From positions 1 through 64,000 of the forward strand of contig NZ_FNAC01000010.1 of NCBI RefSeq assembly GCF_900101705.1: DNA of 64,000 nucleotides, given 5' to 3'. Positions 53,867 through 62,890 of the stretch are shown here, piece after piece. The first letter of the stretch is position 1. Each line of letters starts with the position of its first letter. The translations under genes and the position numbers were made by a program. Under the pieces are notes generated by a model. The model was not told the DNA's origin. It did not search any database and saw only the letters and a program-made list of their open reading frames with translations. Source of the DNA: Algoriphagus faecimaris (GTDB lineage Bacteria > Bacteroidota > Bacteroidia > Cytophagales > Cyclobacteriaceae).

Positions 53867-54215
53867 TGCCTTTGATTTTATCAAAAATAAAACTCTTTAT
53901 TCCGTTTTGTACGTTTCGCTGCACACCTGCATTGTATCGGCCATAGTAAAGCAGTAGCAGAATCAACAGATAGATTAAACTTACAATCAAAAAGCCCATA
54001 AATGGAGACTGTAAGAAACTACTGAGATAGAAGGCTAAGGAAAGGCTTAAGAATAAAAAGACTAAAAGAACCAAAACTGCCATAGCAACTAAGAGGATCA
54101 CCCGACTGATGATACCCATGATTTCATTTTGAATCTCAGTCTTGACTAGGTTAACCCTAGTCTCAATAAGGCTTTTGACTGTCTGAACGATTTCACTGAC
54201 ATTTAACATATTCAA
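53847..54215 (-). CDS. Holin-X/DUF1469-type membrane protein
   Basis: The 122-residue protein has an amphipathic N-terminal helix (IETRVNLVKTEIQNEIMG), then two long hydrophobic helices joined by a short turn, and a charged tail. This pattern matches the Actinobacterial Holin-X/phage-holin superfamily III proteins found on many bacterial chromosomes. Despite the name there is no phage context, and a structural role in the inner membrane is likely. The Met at residue 3 (54209) is an alternative start. It precedes the coiled-coil protein gene and overlaps it. Confidence 0.72.
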   Translation of the reverse strand: MNMLNVSEIVQTVKSLIETRVNLVKTEIQNEIMGIISRVILLVAMAVLVLLVFLFLSLSLAFYLSSFLQSPFMGFLIVSLIYLLILLLLYYGRYNAGVQRNVQNGIKSFIFDKIKGNDSDEK

Positions 54216-54273
54216 AAAACAGTTGATAGATGAATAGAGTTCGAATATACTTTAAAAGCAAGGAGCAAAAAAA

Positions 54274-54873
54274 TCAAACTTGGGTGCTCTGTTCTTCTTC
54301 TTCGTAATATTTAAAGCGTAAAACCACCTCGATTGCTCTTTGGATTGCTTCATTTATGGGGTAGGAAGCCGATAGATACTGGTCCAAGTCATTTAGTTGG
54401 CTATAGTAATTTGTAGCCATAGGAATGGCCAAATCCGCATTGATGTTTTTATCAAGTTCCAGAAACTCTGCATTCTTTTCTTCCTTTAGAATTTTGCATG
54501 TTATCAATTCTTTTCTTCCGCTTTTATTTCTTCGGGCAGCACTCCCAAAAAGCCTACAAATCATCCCTCTGTAGGCGTAATTAGTACAATATCCCTTAGA
54601 GCCATCTTCGGATGTTTTCCTAAACAAAAGACAGGATTCCTCTTGGGATTGCTCTTCTAATAGTTGTAGCTTTGCTTCCGCTATCCCTTTAGAATAAAAG
54701 TCGAAAGCTAGTGGTAAAAATTCCAAAGGAGAAGCCGATACTTTGGGACTTGCACAGCATTTTCCACAACCTGATACACATGTCATCCCTCCCTGCGCCT
54801 TATATTCCTTATTCTCCTGCTCGAGCTCTTCAAATAATTTGAGTACAGCCTGAGATTTTTCGATCAGATTCAT
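54274..54873 (-). CDS. YkgJ-family Cys-cluster protein
   Basis: The 199-residue protein contains a cysteine cluster near its N-terminus (CVSGCGKCCASP) and later YCTNYAYRGMICRLFG and a final Cys in ELITCKIL. This is the pattern of the YkgJ/UPF0153 family, which is thought to bind zinc or an iron-sulfur cluster. The biochemical role is unknown. It is upstream of the holin-X-type gene on the same strand, with a 58-base gap. Confidence 0.82.
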   Translation of the reverse strand: MNLIEKSQAVLKLFEELEQENKEYKAQGGMTCVSGCGKCCASPKVSASPLEFLPLAFDFYSKGIAEAKLQLLEEQSQEESCLLFRKTSEDGSKGYCTNYAYRGMICRLFGSAARRNKSGRKELITCKILKEEKNAEFLELDKNINADLAIPMATNYYSQLNDLDQYLSASYPINEAIQRAIEVVLRFKYYEEEEQSTQV

Positions 54874-55048
54874 TAATTATGTCAACTGGTGTACAAAAGT
54901 ACGTGATGAACTGATCTAAGATTCGAATAGACGTAGATTTTTTTCTGCTGAAAATCAATACGTTAAAATAGGTTTAATAGAAGCGCTGTTCAATAAAATG
55001 GACGAATTAATTTTTGATTCGTTTTTGTTAAAATAAAAACATGAACCC

Positions 55049-55771
55049 ATGAGTATATCTGAAGACAAACAACAGGAAGAAAAAATAAGAAAAGCATTTA
55101 AGGAGCGAGACTGGAACGAAATCAAGAGTGCGGATTCTTGGGCGATTTTTAAGGTAATGTCAGAATTTGTGGAGGGTTTTGAGAAGCTAGCCAAAATCGG
55201 TCCCTGCGTTTCTGTTTTTGGGTCGGCTCGGACACCTAGAGATCATAAACACTATAAGACTGCCGAAGAAATAGCTGCCAAACTGGTCCGGCATGGCTAC
55301 GGAGTCATTACAGGTGGTGGCCCCGGTATCATGGAGGCAGGAAATAAAGGTGCTCACTCAGAAGGGGGAAAATCCGTGGGCTTGAATATCGTCTTGCCCT
55401 TTGAACAATTCAATAACATCTACATAGATCGGGATAAATTGATCACTTTTGATTACTTTTTTGTCCGTAAGGTAATGTTTGTGCGATACTCCCAAGGCTT
55501 TGTGGTATTGCCTGGGGGATTTGGTACGATGGATGAGCTGTTTGAGGCCTTGACTCTTATCCAAACCAATAAAATTGGGCGCTTCCCGATCGTTTTGGTA
55601 GGAAAAGATTACTGGGCAGGATTGGTGGATTGGATAAAAAAGACCCTCCTTTCGCACAAATACATCAACGAAGAGGATCTGGACCTATTCTCCGTAGTGG
55701 AGGACGCCACCGAAGCGGTTCAGGTTATTGACGATTTTTACAGTAAATACCTCCTCAGTCCAAACTTCTAA
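55049..55771 (+). CDS. LOG-family (TIGR00730) nucleotide phosphoribohydrolase-like protein
   Basis: The 240-residue Rossmann-fold protein has both family motifs: GGGPGIMEAGNKGA (about residues 91-104) and PGGFGTMDE (about residues 152-160), the latter with the catalytic Glu. LOG proteins cleave N6-modified or plain nucleoside monophosphates to base and ribose 5-phosphate; the substrate in Bacteroidota is generally not established. Its stop overlaps the start of the next gene in a TAATG arrangement, linking it to a cell-wall enzyme. Confidence 0.9.
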   Translation: MSISEDKQQEEKIRKAFKERDWNEIKSADSWAIFKVMSEFVEGFEKLAKIGPCVSVFGSARTPRDHKHYKTAEEIAAKLVRHGYGVITGGGPGIMEAGNKGAHSEGGKSVGLNIVLPFEQFNNIYIDRDKLITFDYFFVRKVMFVRYSQGFVVLPGGFGTMDELFEALTLIQTNKIGRFPIVLVGKDYWAGLVDWIKKTLLSHKYINEEDLDLFSVVEDATEAVQVIDDFYSKYLLSPNF

Positions 55772-56706
55772 TGAATCGTATTCACCTCTTTGTCTTGTAC
55801 GGGCTATCTTTGTTGGCATTGGTCTTATCTCTTTTGCTATGGAAGTCCCAAATGGTAAGTAATCCGGAGCTTGCCAATGTTTCGTCTGTTCCAGCAGGCC
55901 AATGGACAAATGGTGTGGATTCAGTTCGGATTTTCCCAATTCCTCGAGAGCTAGAATTTGCCGGAGAACCGGTACCTCTGGGGGATAGGGAAATTTTTGA
56001 GCGCTTGGAGAGAGAAATCTACGTCAATGCCTATTGGCAATCCAATATGATACTCTTGATGAAGCGATCAGGAAAATACCTGGAAGAGATGTCCAAGATT
56101 TTAGAGGCCAATGCTATCCCCGATGATTTTAAATATTTAGCGATAGCAGAATCTGCCTTGACCAATGCCTCCTCGCCTGCAGGAGCGAAGGGCTTTTGGC
56201 AATTTATGCCGGCAACTGCCAAGGAATATGGGCTTGAGGTGAGTAATGATGTGGATGAACGTTATCATTGGCAAAAGTCTACGGTCTCTGCGAGTCGATA
56301 TTTGCAAAAGGCCTATGAGAAATTTGGAACATGGACAGCGGTCGCGGCAAGCTACAACATGGGCCAAAGCGGTTTTTCGAGAAGACAAAGGGAGCAGTTG
56401 CAGGAAAATTACTATGATTTATTGCTCAATGAAGAAACGAGCCGCTACCTGTTTAGAATTTTAGCCTTCAAGGTGATTTTTGAAAACCCAAAAGCCTACG
56501 GTTTTTCTCTTGATCAAACTGAGCTTTACCAAAATCCTCCATTGAGTTCCATACAAGTAGAAGAAAATATAAAAGACCTAGCCCAATGGACAAAAGACAG
56601 AGGCTATACCTACAAGGAACTTAAGCTCTATAACCCCTGGCTACGCCAAAAAAAGCTAAGCATACCTCGTGGAAAAAGTTATCTGATTTTACTTCCCGAA
56701 AAGTAA
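55771..56706 (+). CDS. Lytic transglycosylase (SLT/MltD-like)
   Basis: The 311-residue protein has an N-terminal hydrophobic anchor (LFVLYGLSLLALVLSLLLW). An SLT domain follows in which IAESALTNAS holds the catalytic Glu (about residue 127) and AKGFWQFMPATAKEYG is the family hallmark. Tail segments after about residue 245 resemble a weak LysM-like motif. It cleaves peptidoglycan glycan strands in the periplasm, forming 1,6-anhydro ends. It is co-translated with the upstream LOG gene (one-base overlap). Confidence 0.9.
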   Translation: MNRIHLFVLYGLSLLALVLSLLLWKSQMVSNPELANVSSVPAGQWTNGVDSVRIFPIPRELEFAGEPVPLGDREIFERLEREIYVNAYWQSNMILLMKRSGKYLEEMSKILEANAIPDDFKYLAIAESALTNASSPAGAKGFWQFMPATAKEYGLEVSNDVDERYHWQKSTVSASRYLQKAYEKFGTWTAVAASYNMGQSGFSRRQREQLQENYYDLLLNEETSRYLFRILAFKVIFENPKAYGFSLDQTELYQNPPLSSIQVEENIKDLAQWTKDRGYTYKELKLYNPWLRQKKLSIPRGKSYLILLPEK

Positions 56707-57052
56707 TTATTCCTTTCTTCTAAGGCACTTATTGAAAAATCAAAGGGCTTGGATTTAATTAATAGGTAGTGTTTTCAAACCCTTTTATTAGATGAAAACA
56801 GGGAGGAGCTTTTTCAAAATAAGCAAATGAAAATGGAAGCCCGGTGGTCGATAAGTGACTGATTTTTTGCTGTCCGTTTATCGATTCTAAAAGAGGGACT
56901 TATGGATCGCAGAGTTAATGGCATAAGGATATTTTAAATTTGTATAGAAACTGGACATTTTTCCATAGAATTTCTTCTGATTCCTAGTTTTTCATTAGTT
57001 TTTGTTTGTAACTTTGACGGGCAAATAGGGTTACCTATAACCAATATTTGCT
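56707..57052. promoter_or_regulatory. Non-coding 346-base region before guaB with a -7 box
   Basis: No gene is seen. TAACTTTG at 57009-57016 matches TAnnTTTG, 37 bases before the guaB ATG, without a clear -33 element. Seven-base inverted repeats TCGATAA (56848-56854) and TTATCGA (56878-56884) lie 23 bases apart and could be an operator, but nothing shows this. I see no riboswitch consensus. Confidence 0.4.
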
Positions 57053-58531
57053 ATGAATCGAAACTCCGATAAGTTCCTCTTTGAAGCACTGACCTACGAT
57101 GACGTGCTTCTTGTTCCGGGTTATTCTGAAGTGCTCCCTCGAGAGACCAATACTTCGACCCAACTCACCAAAAAAATCAGACTAAACATCCCTTTAGTTT
57201 CTGCTGCGATGGACACTGTCACAGAAGCAGAGCTTGCTATTGCTATCGCTTTAGAGGGAGGGCTTGGATTTATTCACAAGAATATGTCTATAGAAAAGCA
57301 AGCTGCGCAAGTTCGTAAAGTAAAGCGCTCGCAGGCAGGGATGATTTTGGATCCCATTACGCTTCATATTGATGCCAAGGTCAAGGATGCGGAAAATATC
57401 ATGAGGGAGTACCACATAGGCGGTATTCCTGTGGTAGACGAAAATCGGGTATTGAAAGGAATCATCACCAATCGAGACCTTCGATTTATCAAAGAGCCAA
57501 GTCGCCCTATCAAAGAAATCATGACGATAGACAACCTGATTACTGCTAAGGCAGGGGTTTCACTCGAGCAAGCCGAGGAGATTCTTCAGGAATATAAAAT
57601 AGAAAAACTTCCGATAGTCGACGATGAAAACAAACTAACCGGGCTGATTACCTACAAGGATATTTTAAAGAGAAAAGATAAGCCTCACGCCTGTAAGGAT
57701 GAGTATGGTCGTCTTAGGGTGGGTGCCGCTGTTGGTGTCACTGCCGACATAGTAGAGCGTGTAGAAGCATTAAAAAATGCCGGAGTGGATGTAGTTTCTA
57801 TCGATACCGCTCATGGTCATTCTAGAGGCGTGATAGAAACTTGTAAAAAGATCAAGACAGCTTTTCCAGAATTGGAAGTAATCGTAGGAAATATTGCTAC
57901 ACCCGAAGCAGCCATAGCCCTAGCCGAGGCTGGAGCAGATGCTGTCAAAGTAGGAGTAGGACCTGGGTCTATTTGTACGACTAGAATCATTGCCGGTGTA
58001 GGTGTGCCACAGTTGTCTGCAGTTTTTGAGTGTGCAGAAGCACTCAAAGGAAAGGATGTTCCTGTCATTGCAGATGGAGGAATTCGGTACTCAGGAGACT
58101 TAGTAAAGGCAGTTGCTGCGGGAGCAAGCTCGATCATGATCGGGTCACTTTTAGCCGGTACCGAAGAGGCACCGGGAGAAATGATCATTTTCGAAGGCAG
58201 AAAATTCAAATCTTACCGCGGAATGGGTTCTCTGGAAGCAATGGAATCAGGATCTAAGGACCGTTATTTTCAAGATGCTGAAGACAATATCAAAAAACTA
58301 GTGCCAGAGGGGATTGTGGGTAGAGTGCCTTACAAGGGTCTTGTTGCCGAAGTTTTGTATCAACTCGTAGGTGGTCTTCAGGCAGGCATGGGCTATTGCG
58401 GAACAAAGACTGTGGAAGATCTTCAGAAAAATGGGAAATTTGTAAAAATTACCGCTGCCGGTGTCAAAGAATCACATCCACATGACGTGAGTGTGACAAG
58501 AGAGGCACCCAATTACAGCTTGAAAGGATAA
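57053..58531 (+). CDS. guaB: IMP dehydrogenase
   Basis: The 492-residue enzyme oxidises IMP to XMP with NAD, the committed step to GMP. It has two CBS domains (about residues 95-210). The catalytic loop GPGSICTTR holds Cys308. The Arg-Tyr-type flap segment is in [12 protein letters not shown], and the substrate-binding [10 protein letters not shown] follows the active site. Length is standard. It ends at a strong terminator. Confidence 0.97.
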   Translation: MNRNSDKFLFEALTYDDVLLVPGYSEVLPRETNTSTQLTKKIRLNIPLVSAAMDTVTEAELAIAIALEGGLGFIHKNMSIEKQAAQVRKVKRSQAGMILDPITLHIDAKVKDAENIMREYHIGGIPVVDENRVLKGIITNRDLRFIKEPSRPIKEIMTIDNLITAKAGVSLEQAEEILQEYKIEKLPIVDDENKLTGLITYKDILKRKDKPHACKDEYGRLRVGAAVGVTADIVERVEALKNAGVDVVSIDTAHGHSRGVIETCKKIKTAFPELEVIVGNIATPEAAIALAEAGADAVKVGVGPGSICTTRIIAGVGVPQLSAVFECAEALKGKDVPVIADGGIRYSGDLVKAVAAGASSIMIGSLLAGTEEAPGEMIIFEGRKFKSYRGMGSLEAMESGSKDRYFQDAEDNIKKLVPEGIVGRVPYKGLVAEVLYQLVGGLQAGMGYCGTKTVEDLQKNGKFVKITAAGVKESHPHDVSVTREAPNYSLKG

Positions 58532-58533
58532 TG

Positions 58534-58574
58534 AAAAAAAGGCTAGTCGGTAATCAATCCGGCTAGCCTTTTTT
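58534..58574 (+). terminator. Rho-independent terminator after guaB
   Basis: AAGGCTAGTCGG pairs with CCGGCTAGCCTT (one T-G wobble) around an eight-base loop, with A and T runs outside. It begins 2 bases after the guaB stop. Confidence 0.9.
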
Positions 58575-58607
58575 ACTAAAGAAAAATCAAATTCATTGTG
58601 ACAAGGT

Positions 58608-59084
58608 TCAGTTCAGAAGTTTTTTGATTTCATAATCCTGCAAGTGGGCATTGAGCCATCCGGCCTCCAGCTCAGCTCCATATTTTTTGTAAAAGTTAAT
58701 AGCAGGTTCATTCCAATCTAAAACCTGCCACATCATACCGGTACAGTCATCTTCCAGTGATTTTTCCATTATTCGATCGAAAAGTAATTTTCCTGCGCCA
58801 TTTCCCCTTTCAGATTCGGTGACTACGATATCCTCGAGGTACATCCTTTTTCCTTTCCAAGTACTGTAGCGATAGTAGTAGATGGCGATACCGATGATAT
58901 CCTGGGTTTCCTTTTTCACACAGACAAAAAGCCCAAAGACCGGATCCTTACTGAATCCGTCTTTTTCCATTTTCTCTACTGTGTTGCTGACCTGCTCAGG
59001 AGCGTTTTCATAGAGAGCGAGTTCTTTGATGAGTTCGAGGACTCTCGGGAGGTCTTCTATTTTTCCTTCTCTGATGGTATACAT
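58608..59084 (-). CDS. GNAT-family N-acetyltransferase
   Basis: The 158-residue protein starts MYTIREGKIEDLPRVLELI, a classic GNAT N-terminus, and has YLEDIVVTESERGNGAGKLL with the acetyl-CoA loop (RGNGAG). WNEPAINFYKKYGAEL closes the domain. It resembles the diamine/aminoglycoside acetyltransferase group, but its substrate is unknown. A longer frame from 59201 would overlap the divergent coaX start and adds non-conserved residues, so the ATG at 59084 was chosen. Confidence 0.88.
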   Translation of the reverse strand: MYTIREGKIEDLPRVLELIKELALYENAPEQVSNTVEKMEKDGFSKDPVFGLFVCVKKETQDIIGIAIYYYRYSTWKGKRMYLEDIVVTESERGNGAGKLLFDRIMEKSLEDDCTGMMWQVLDWNEPAINFYKKYGAELEAGWLNAHLQDYEIKKLLN

Positions 59085-59155
59085 GAGTTGATAAATTAGG
59101 TTTATTTGGAATTTCCTTTCCAGAAAGCCTAAATTAGTCAAAACCTCCAGAAAGT

Positions 59156-59932
59156 ATGTTTTTAGCAATAGATGCTGGTAACTCAAATGTTGTATTTGCA
59201 CTTTTTGATGAAAAGTCGGGCAAATGGACCAATCATTTTCGTCTTGAGACGAAAACTCCCAAGTTAATTTCTCAACTGGGGAAAAAAGTACCCGTCTATT
59301 TTTTAGAACATACCTTGACGCCCAAGGACATTACAGCCATTGGTTTGAGTTCGGTAGTTCCTGAGGTCAATTCCATACTGATTGATTTTTGCCAAAGTTA
59401 TTTTGGCTTACTTCCTTATGTCATTTCACCCAAAAGCTATCCTAAGCTCTCTGTCAAAACTCAGCGGCCAGATGAAATAGGGACAGATCTCCTATGCAAT
59501 GTAATGGCCGCATGGACAAAATATAAGGCCCCAGTGATTGTGGTAGATTTTGGGACGGCATTGACTTTTACTGTTGTCGATGGGGAAGGTCAAGTACTCG
59601 GGGTAAATATTGTTCCAGGCTTAAGGACGGCAATTAAGGCACTTTTTATGAATACCTCAAAGCTTCCCGATGTGGATTTGAGGCTTCCGGATTCTGCTAT
59701 CGGGAAGGACACTATCCATGCTATTCAAGCGGGTGTGCTCTATGGCTATACAGGATTGGTAAAGGGGATGTTGCAAACCATCCGAGAGGAGGTTAATCAA
59801 GATTTCAAAGTCGTTGCCACCGGAGGACTATCTGCAATTTTGACTTCTTTGCAGCAGGATTTTGATGAGATAGATCCTAATCTTACCCTCGAAGGTCTGA
59901 GGTTGATCACCAAAATCAATACCGATCAATGA
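59156..59932 (+). CDS. coaX: Type III pantothenate kinase
   Basis: The 258-residue ASKHA-fold enzyme phosphorylates pantothenate, the first step of CoA synthesis. AIDAGNSNVVFALF is the phosphate-binding loop (residues 4-17), RPDEIGTDLLCN holds the conserved GxD segment, and VDFGTALTFTVV follows. The lack of a type I/II motif and the insensitivity to CoA typical of type III are family knowledge. It complements the panC-panD genes elsewhere in the window. It converges on the M23 peptidase gene with a 7-base overlap. Confidence 0.95.
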   Translation: MFLAIDAGNSNVVFALFDEKSGKWTNHFRLETKTPKLISQLGKKVPVYFLEHTLTPKDITAIGLSSVVPEVNSILIDFCQSYFGLLPYVISPKSYPKLSVKTQRPDEIGTDLLCNVMAAWTKYKAPVIVVDFGTALTFTVVDGEGQVLGVNIVPGLRTAIKALFMNTSKLPDVDLRLPDSAIGKDTIHAIQAGVLYGYTGLVKGMLQTIREEVNQDFKVVATGGLSAILTSLQQDFDEIDPNLTLEGLRLITKINTDQ

Positions 59933-60594
59933 TGGCCAAATCGTAAAATCAAGTTAGGGTCCGGGCAAATTTTACTTAAACTGTCTAAATCCCGTTCAGA
60001 GGCAACCCCAGGAAAATCTCCACTATTGCCCAGTAAATCGCGCATTAGCTGAAAATGAAGATGGGGGGGCCAGTCGCCATTCTCAGGAAAGGGGCCTACA
60101 TGACAGAGGATCTCTCCCTTTTTAATAGCCTGTCCAGGAGTCAGGTTTTCGAGATCCGACCGAAAAAGATGTCCATAGAGGCTGAATAATTTCTCTCCTT
60201 CTATATTATGCTCCAAGATAATCGTGGGTCCATAGTTGCCAAAACCACAATTATCTTGAAAACTATGTACTCTTCCTTCCCATGGGCAATAGACAGGACT
60301 TCCCGCTTCGCACCAGAGATCTATTCCTAAATGAATATTTCTAAAGTCAGATTCATTGGTTGCAAAAACCTCCGACCTTCTGTATATCGCCCTTTTCTCC
60401 AAATAGCCACCAAACCCGTATTTTTTACTCGCTAGCTTCAATTGACCGAAAACGTACTCATTAAAGCTAGTTGTATCATTCAGGTCAATCTTTTCCAGGG
60501 ATTTATTGGCTGGGCTAAAATCTAGCTTGTGTGTATTCTCTACGGTCAAATTCTCTCCCATTACTGGGAAAAAGTCCATCTCTTTCCAATTCAT
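59926..60594 (-). CDS. M23-family metallopeptidase-like protein without signal peptide
   Basis: The 222-residue protein carries the LytM/M23 zinc motifs: His88 and Asp92 in IHLGIDLW and the paired His178/His180 in PPHLHFQL. LYGHL and KKGEIL lie between them. All four metal or catalytic positions are intact. The N-terminal 80 residues (starting MNWKEMDFFPVMGEN) show no signal peptide or membrane segment, unusual for peptidoglycan endopeptidases. It may be exported by another route or act on a cytosolic substrate. The 3' end overlaps coaX by 7 bases. Confidence 0.85.
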   Translation of the reverse strand: MNWKEMDFFPVMGENLTVENTHKLDFSPANKSLEKIDLNDTTSFNEYVFGQLKLASKKYGFGGYLEKRAIYRRSEVFATNESDFRNIHLGIDLWCEAGSPVYCPWEGRVHSFQDNCGFGNYGPTIILEHNIEGEKLFSLYGHLFRSDLENLTPGQAIKKGEILCHVGPFPENGDWPPHLHFQLMRDLLGNSGDFPGVASERDLDSLSKICPDPNLILRFGHH

Positions 60595-60689
60595 TCCCGA
60601 ATTAAATAGATTTTGTCAGTAGTAAAAAGACTGAAAAAAAATATTGAAGTAAGGAATGGAAATTTCTGATTCATGGCTAATTTTCAGCT

Positions 60690-61643
60690 ATGAATCAAGT
60701 TACATTTCCTTCCCTAAATGATATTCGTTTTGCTTCAATTCGGATCAAGCCCTTTACTCACCGAACACCGATTTTAAAAAGTGAAGCAATCAATCAATGG
60801 GCAGGATGTGAGATTTATTTTAAATGTGAAAATTTTCAAAAGGTGGGTGCTTTCAAGGCGAGAGGAGCAGCAAATGCCGTCATGAAGCTCAGTGATGATC
60901 AAAAAGAAAAAGGGGTGGCGACGCACAGTAGTGGAAATCATGCCGCCGCTTTGGCAAGAGCTGCAAAAGTAGCCGGGATTCCAGCCTATATTGTGATGCC
61001 TTCCAATGCTCCTTTGATTAAGAAAAAAGCAGTCAAAGGTTATGGAGGCGAAATCATCGAATGTGAACCCAATCTACAGGCTAGAGAGACTACTCTAAAT
61101 AAGGTTGTAAAAGAAACGGGTGCTACATTTATCCCACCCTATGATCATCTCGATGTGATAGAAGGACAGGCTACTTGTGCCTTGGAATTTTTGGAAGATC
61201 AGCCGGATCTAGAAATACTAATGGCCCCGGTAGGAGGAGGAGGACTTCTCGGCGGCACAGCTTTGCTTGCACATTATTGGGACCCTGAGATCGAAATTAT
61301 CGCAGGGGAACCCTCAGGTGCGGATGATGCTTATCGCTCTTTTCATGCGGGTAAATTAATTCCCCAAACTCATCCCAACACCATTGCAGATGGACTTTTG
61401 ACTTCTTTGGGAAAATTAAATTTTGAACTCATCCAACGTTACGTAGATGATATCCTTTTGGCTAATGATGATCAGATCATTGAAGCTATGAGATGGATCT
61501 ACGAAAGAATGAAAATCGTCATCGAGCCCTCCTGTGCCGTGCCTTTGGCCGCTTTACTTGCCAATAAGGAGCGGTTTGCAGGCAAAAAGGTCGGAATTAT
61601 CCTTTCCGGAGGAAATGTGGACTTGGAAAAGCTTCCTTTCTGA
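60690..61643 (+). CDS. Threonine/serine dehydratase-type PLP enzyme
   Basis: The 317-residue fold type II PLP enzyme has the PLP Lys in KVGAFKARGA (about residue 54), the phosphate loop GGGGLLGG (about residue 186) and the STGNHAAA-like SSGNHAAALA segment. It lacks the C-terminal regulatory domain of biosynthetic threonine deaminase, so it resembles catabolic threonine ammonia-lyase, serine racemase or 3-hydroxyaspartate dehydratase. The substrate cannot be decided from sequence. It stands alone before the beta-barrel remnant. Confidence 0.9.
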   Translation: MNQVTFPSLNDIRFASIRIKPFTHRTPILKSEAINQWAGCEIYFKCENFQKVGAFKARGAANAVMKLSDDQKEKGVATHSSGNHAAALARAAKVAGIPAYIVMPSNAPLIKKKAVKGYGGEIIECEPNLQARETTLNKVVKETGATFIPPYDHLDVIEGQATCALEFLEDQPDLEILMAPVGGGGLLGGTALLAHYWDPEIEIIAGEPSGADDAYRSFHAGKLIPQTHPNTIADGLLTSLGKLNFELIQRYVDDILLANDDQIIEAMRWIYERMKIVIEPSCAVPLAALLANKERFAGKKVGIILSGGNVDLEKLPF

Positions 61644-61645
61644 GA

Positions 61646-61834
61646 TTAGCGAAAGGTATATTTAAAACCAAAGCCTGAACTAAAATAGCTTCGGCTATCG
61701 CTTGGAAAGATAGGTGTAGCCTCAAGGACTAAGCCTAGGTTTTTACTTCCCCCAAAAGGTTTGACCAAAAGGCCGAAAGGAATACCTACATAAAAATCCT
61801 TGGACCTACTATTATCCCAAAGCAGCACCAAAGC
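61646..61834 (-). pseudogene. C-terminal remnant of a beta-barrel outer-membrane protein gene
   Basis: The 62-codon open stretch on the minus strand reads LVLLWDNSRSKDFYVGIPFG and ends SSGFGFKYTFR. The final alternating aromatic strand looks like an outer-membrane beta-barrel C-terminus. No start codon beyond a TTG is present, and it is bounded upstream by the stop codon of the oxidoreductase, with which it shares a reading frame. No signal peptide or upstream barrel exists, so it is probably the tail of a gene whose 5' part was replaced. Alternatively it is a short read-through extension. Confidence 0.5.
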
Positions 61835-62890
61835 TTACCACCCGCCTTCTTTTTTAAGAATTTTTCTTCCTTCATGCGCACTTTGAAAGGCCGCTTCTAT
61901 AATTTTTAGGACGGTGATAGCCTCTTGTAGAGTTACTAGTAGTTCCTCATTTCTCAATAAATGGGCTGCGATGTTTTGGTAAAAAACCCGGTAATCTCCT
62001 GCTAAGGTAGGCCATTGCTTGGTTTCATTTTCGAGGTAAAGTGTCCCCCATTTTTTAGGTTCCTCTACTCCCCAACTTTCGCCTTCCGGTCTTTGGCCAG
62101 CTTTGAAAGCAGCCTCTTGTACATCTAGTCCAAACTTTTGATAGGATCCTTTTTCGCCTAAAAGTAGAAATTTAGGAGTGGGTGCATTGACCATCACGCC
62201 TGCAGTGGCTTTTGCCTTAAGTGAACCGTAGTCTAGTACAATATCAAAATAATCATCTGCTACGGCATGGGTGCGTTGCATTCTGATGTCTGCCCATACG
62301 GATAAAGGGGACCCGAAAGCTAAAACTAGCTGATCGATCAGGTGCGTGCCTAGGTCATAGGTCACCCCATTGCCGGGGACATTTTTTTCTCGCCAATTTT
62401 CACCTAGTTGCGGGCGAAAACGATCAAAATGTGATTCCAAAGAAATAATCCGTCCAAGGGTTTCTTGCTGAAGTAAGGATTGGATCGTCTTAAAATCTCC
62501 ATCAAAGCGCCGATTTTGAAATACAGTGCAAAGCAAGCCCTTATTGCTAGCCAATTCTTGAAGCTCTTCTGCCTCTTTGGAAAAGATCGTGACAGGCTTG
62601 TCTACTACCACGTGCTTCCCTACTTCCAGTGCCATTTTGGCCATAGGGAAATGAAATTCATTGGGTGTAGTGATTACGATCAGGTCTGCGGCATCTTCTT
62701 CTAAGAGAGACTCAAGGCTCCTGTAGGTTTGCACATTTGGGTAGCGTTTTTCACATTTGTTTTCGTGTCGCTCTACTACTGCCTGAAGTGCTAGGTCAGG
62801 ACATACGTCGATTAGAGGAGCATGCATTTTTTCAGCTACTGCGCCAAAGCCTATAATAGCGGTCCTTATGGGAGCAAAGAGTTTCATCAT
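61835..62890 (-). CDS. Gfo/Idh/MocA-family oxidoreductase (cytosolic)
   Basis: The 351-residue NAD(P)-dependent enzyme has TAIIGFGAVAEKMHAP at the nucleotide-binding end, VVDKPVTIF with the catalytic Lys, and GTHLIDQLVLAFG. Unlike the oxidoreductase at 25 kb it has no signal peptide. Substrates in this family are sugars, inositols and their phosphates. Its ATG overlaps the stop of the response-regulator gene (ATGA), so the two are translationally coupled, which is an unusual pairing. Confidence 0.93.
   Translation of the reverse strand: MMKLFAPIRTAIIGFGAVAEKMHAPLIDVCPDLALQAVVERHENKCEKRYPNVQTYRSLESLLEEDAADLIVITTPNEFHFPMAKMALEVGKHVVVDKPVTIFSKEAEELQELASNKGLLCTVFQNRRFDGDFKTIQSLLQQETLGRIISLESHFDRFRPQLGENWREKNVPGNGVTYDLGTHLIDQLVLAFGSPLSVWADIRMQRTHAVADDYFDIVLDYGSLKAKATAGVMVNAPTPKFLLLGEKGSYQKFGLDVQEAAFKAGQRPEGESWGVEEPKKWGTLYLENETKQWPTLAGDYRVFYQNIAAHLLRNEELLVTLQEAITVLKIIEAAFQSAHEGRKILKKEGGW

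Noticed and set aside
53847..54215. Prophage indicated by a holin-like protein
   Set aside because: No lysin, structural, integrase or terminase gene is near, and chromosomal holin-X-type proteins are common in bacterial envelopes.
56848..56884. TCGATAA/TTATCGA as a purine-regulator operator before guaB
   Set aside because: Seven-base arms with a 23-base spacer arise easily by chance, and no second copy or known consensus supports it.
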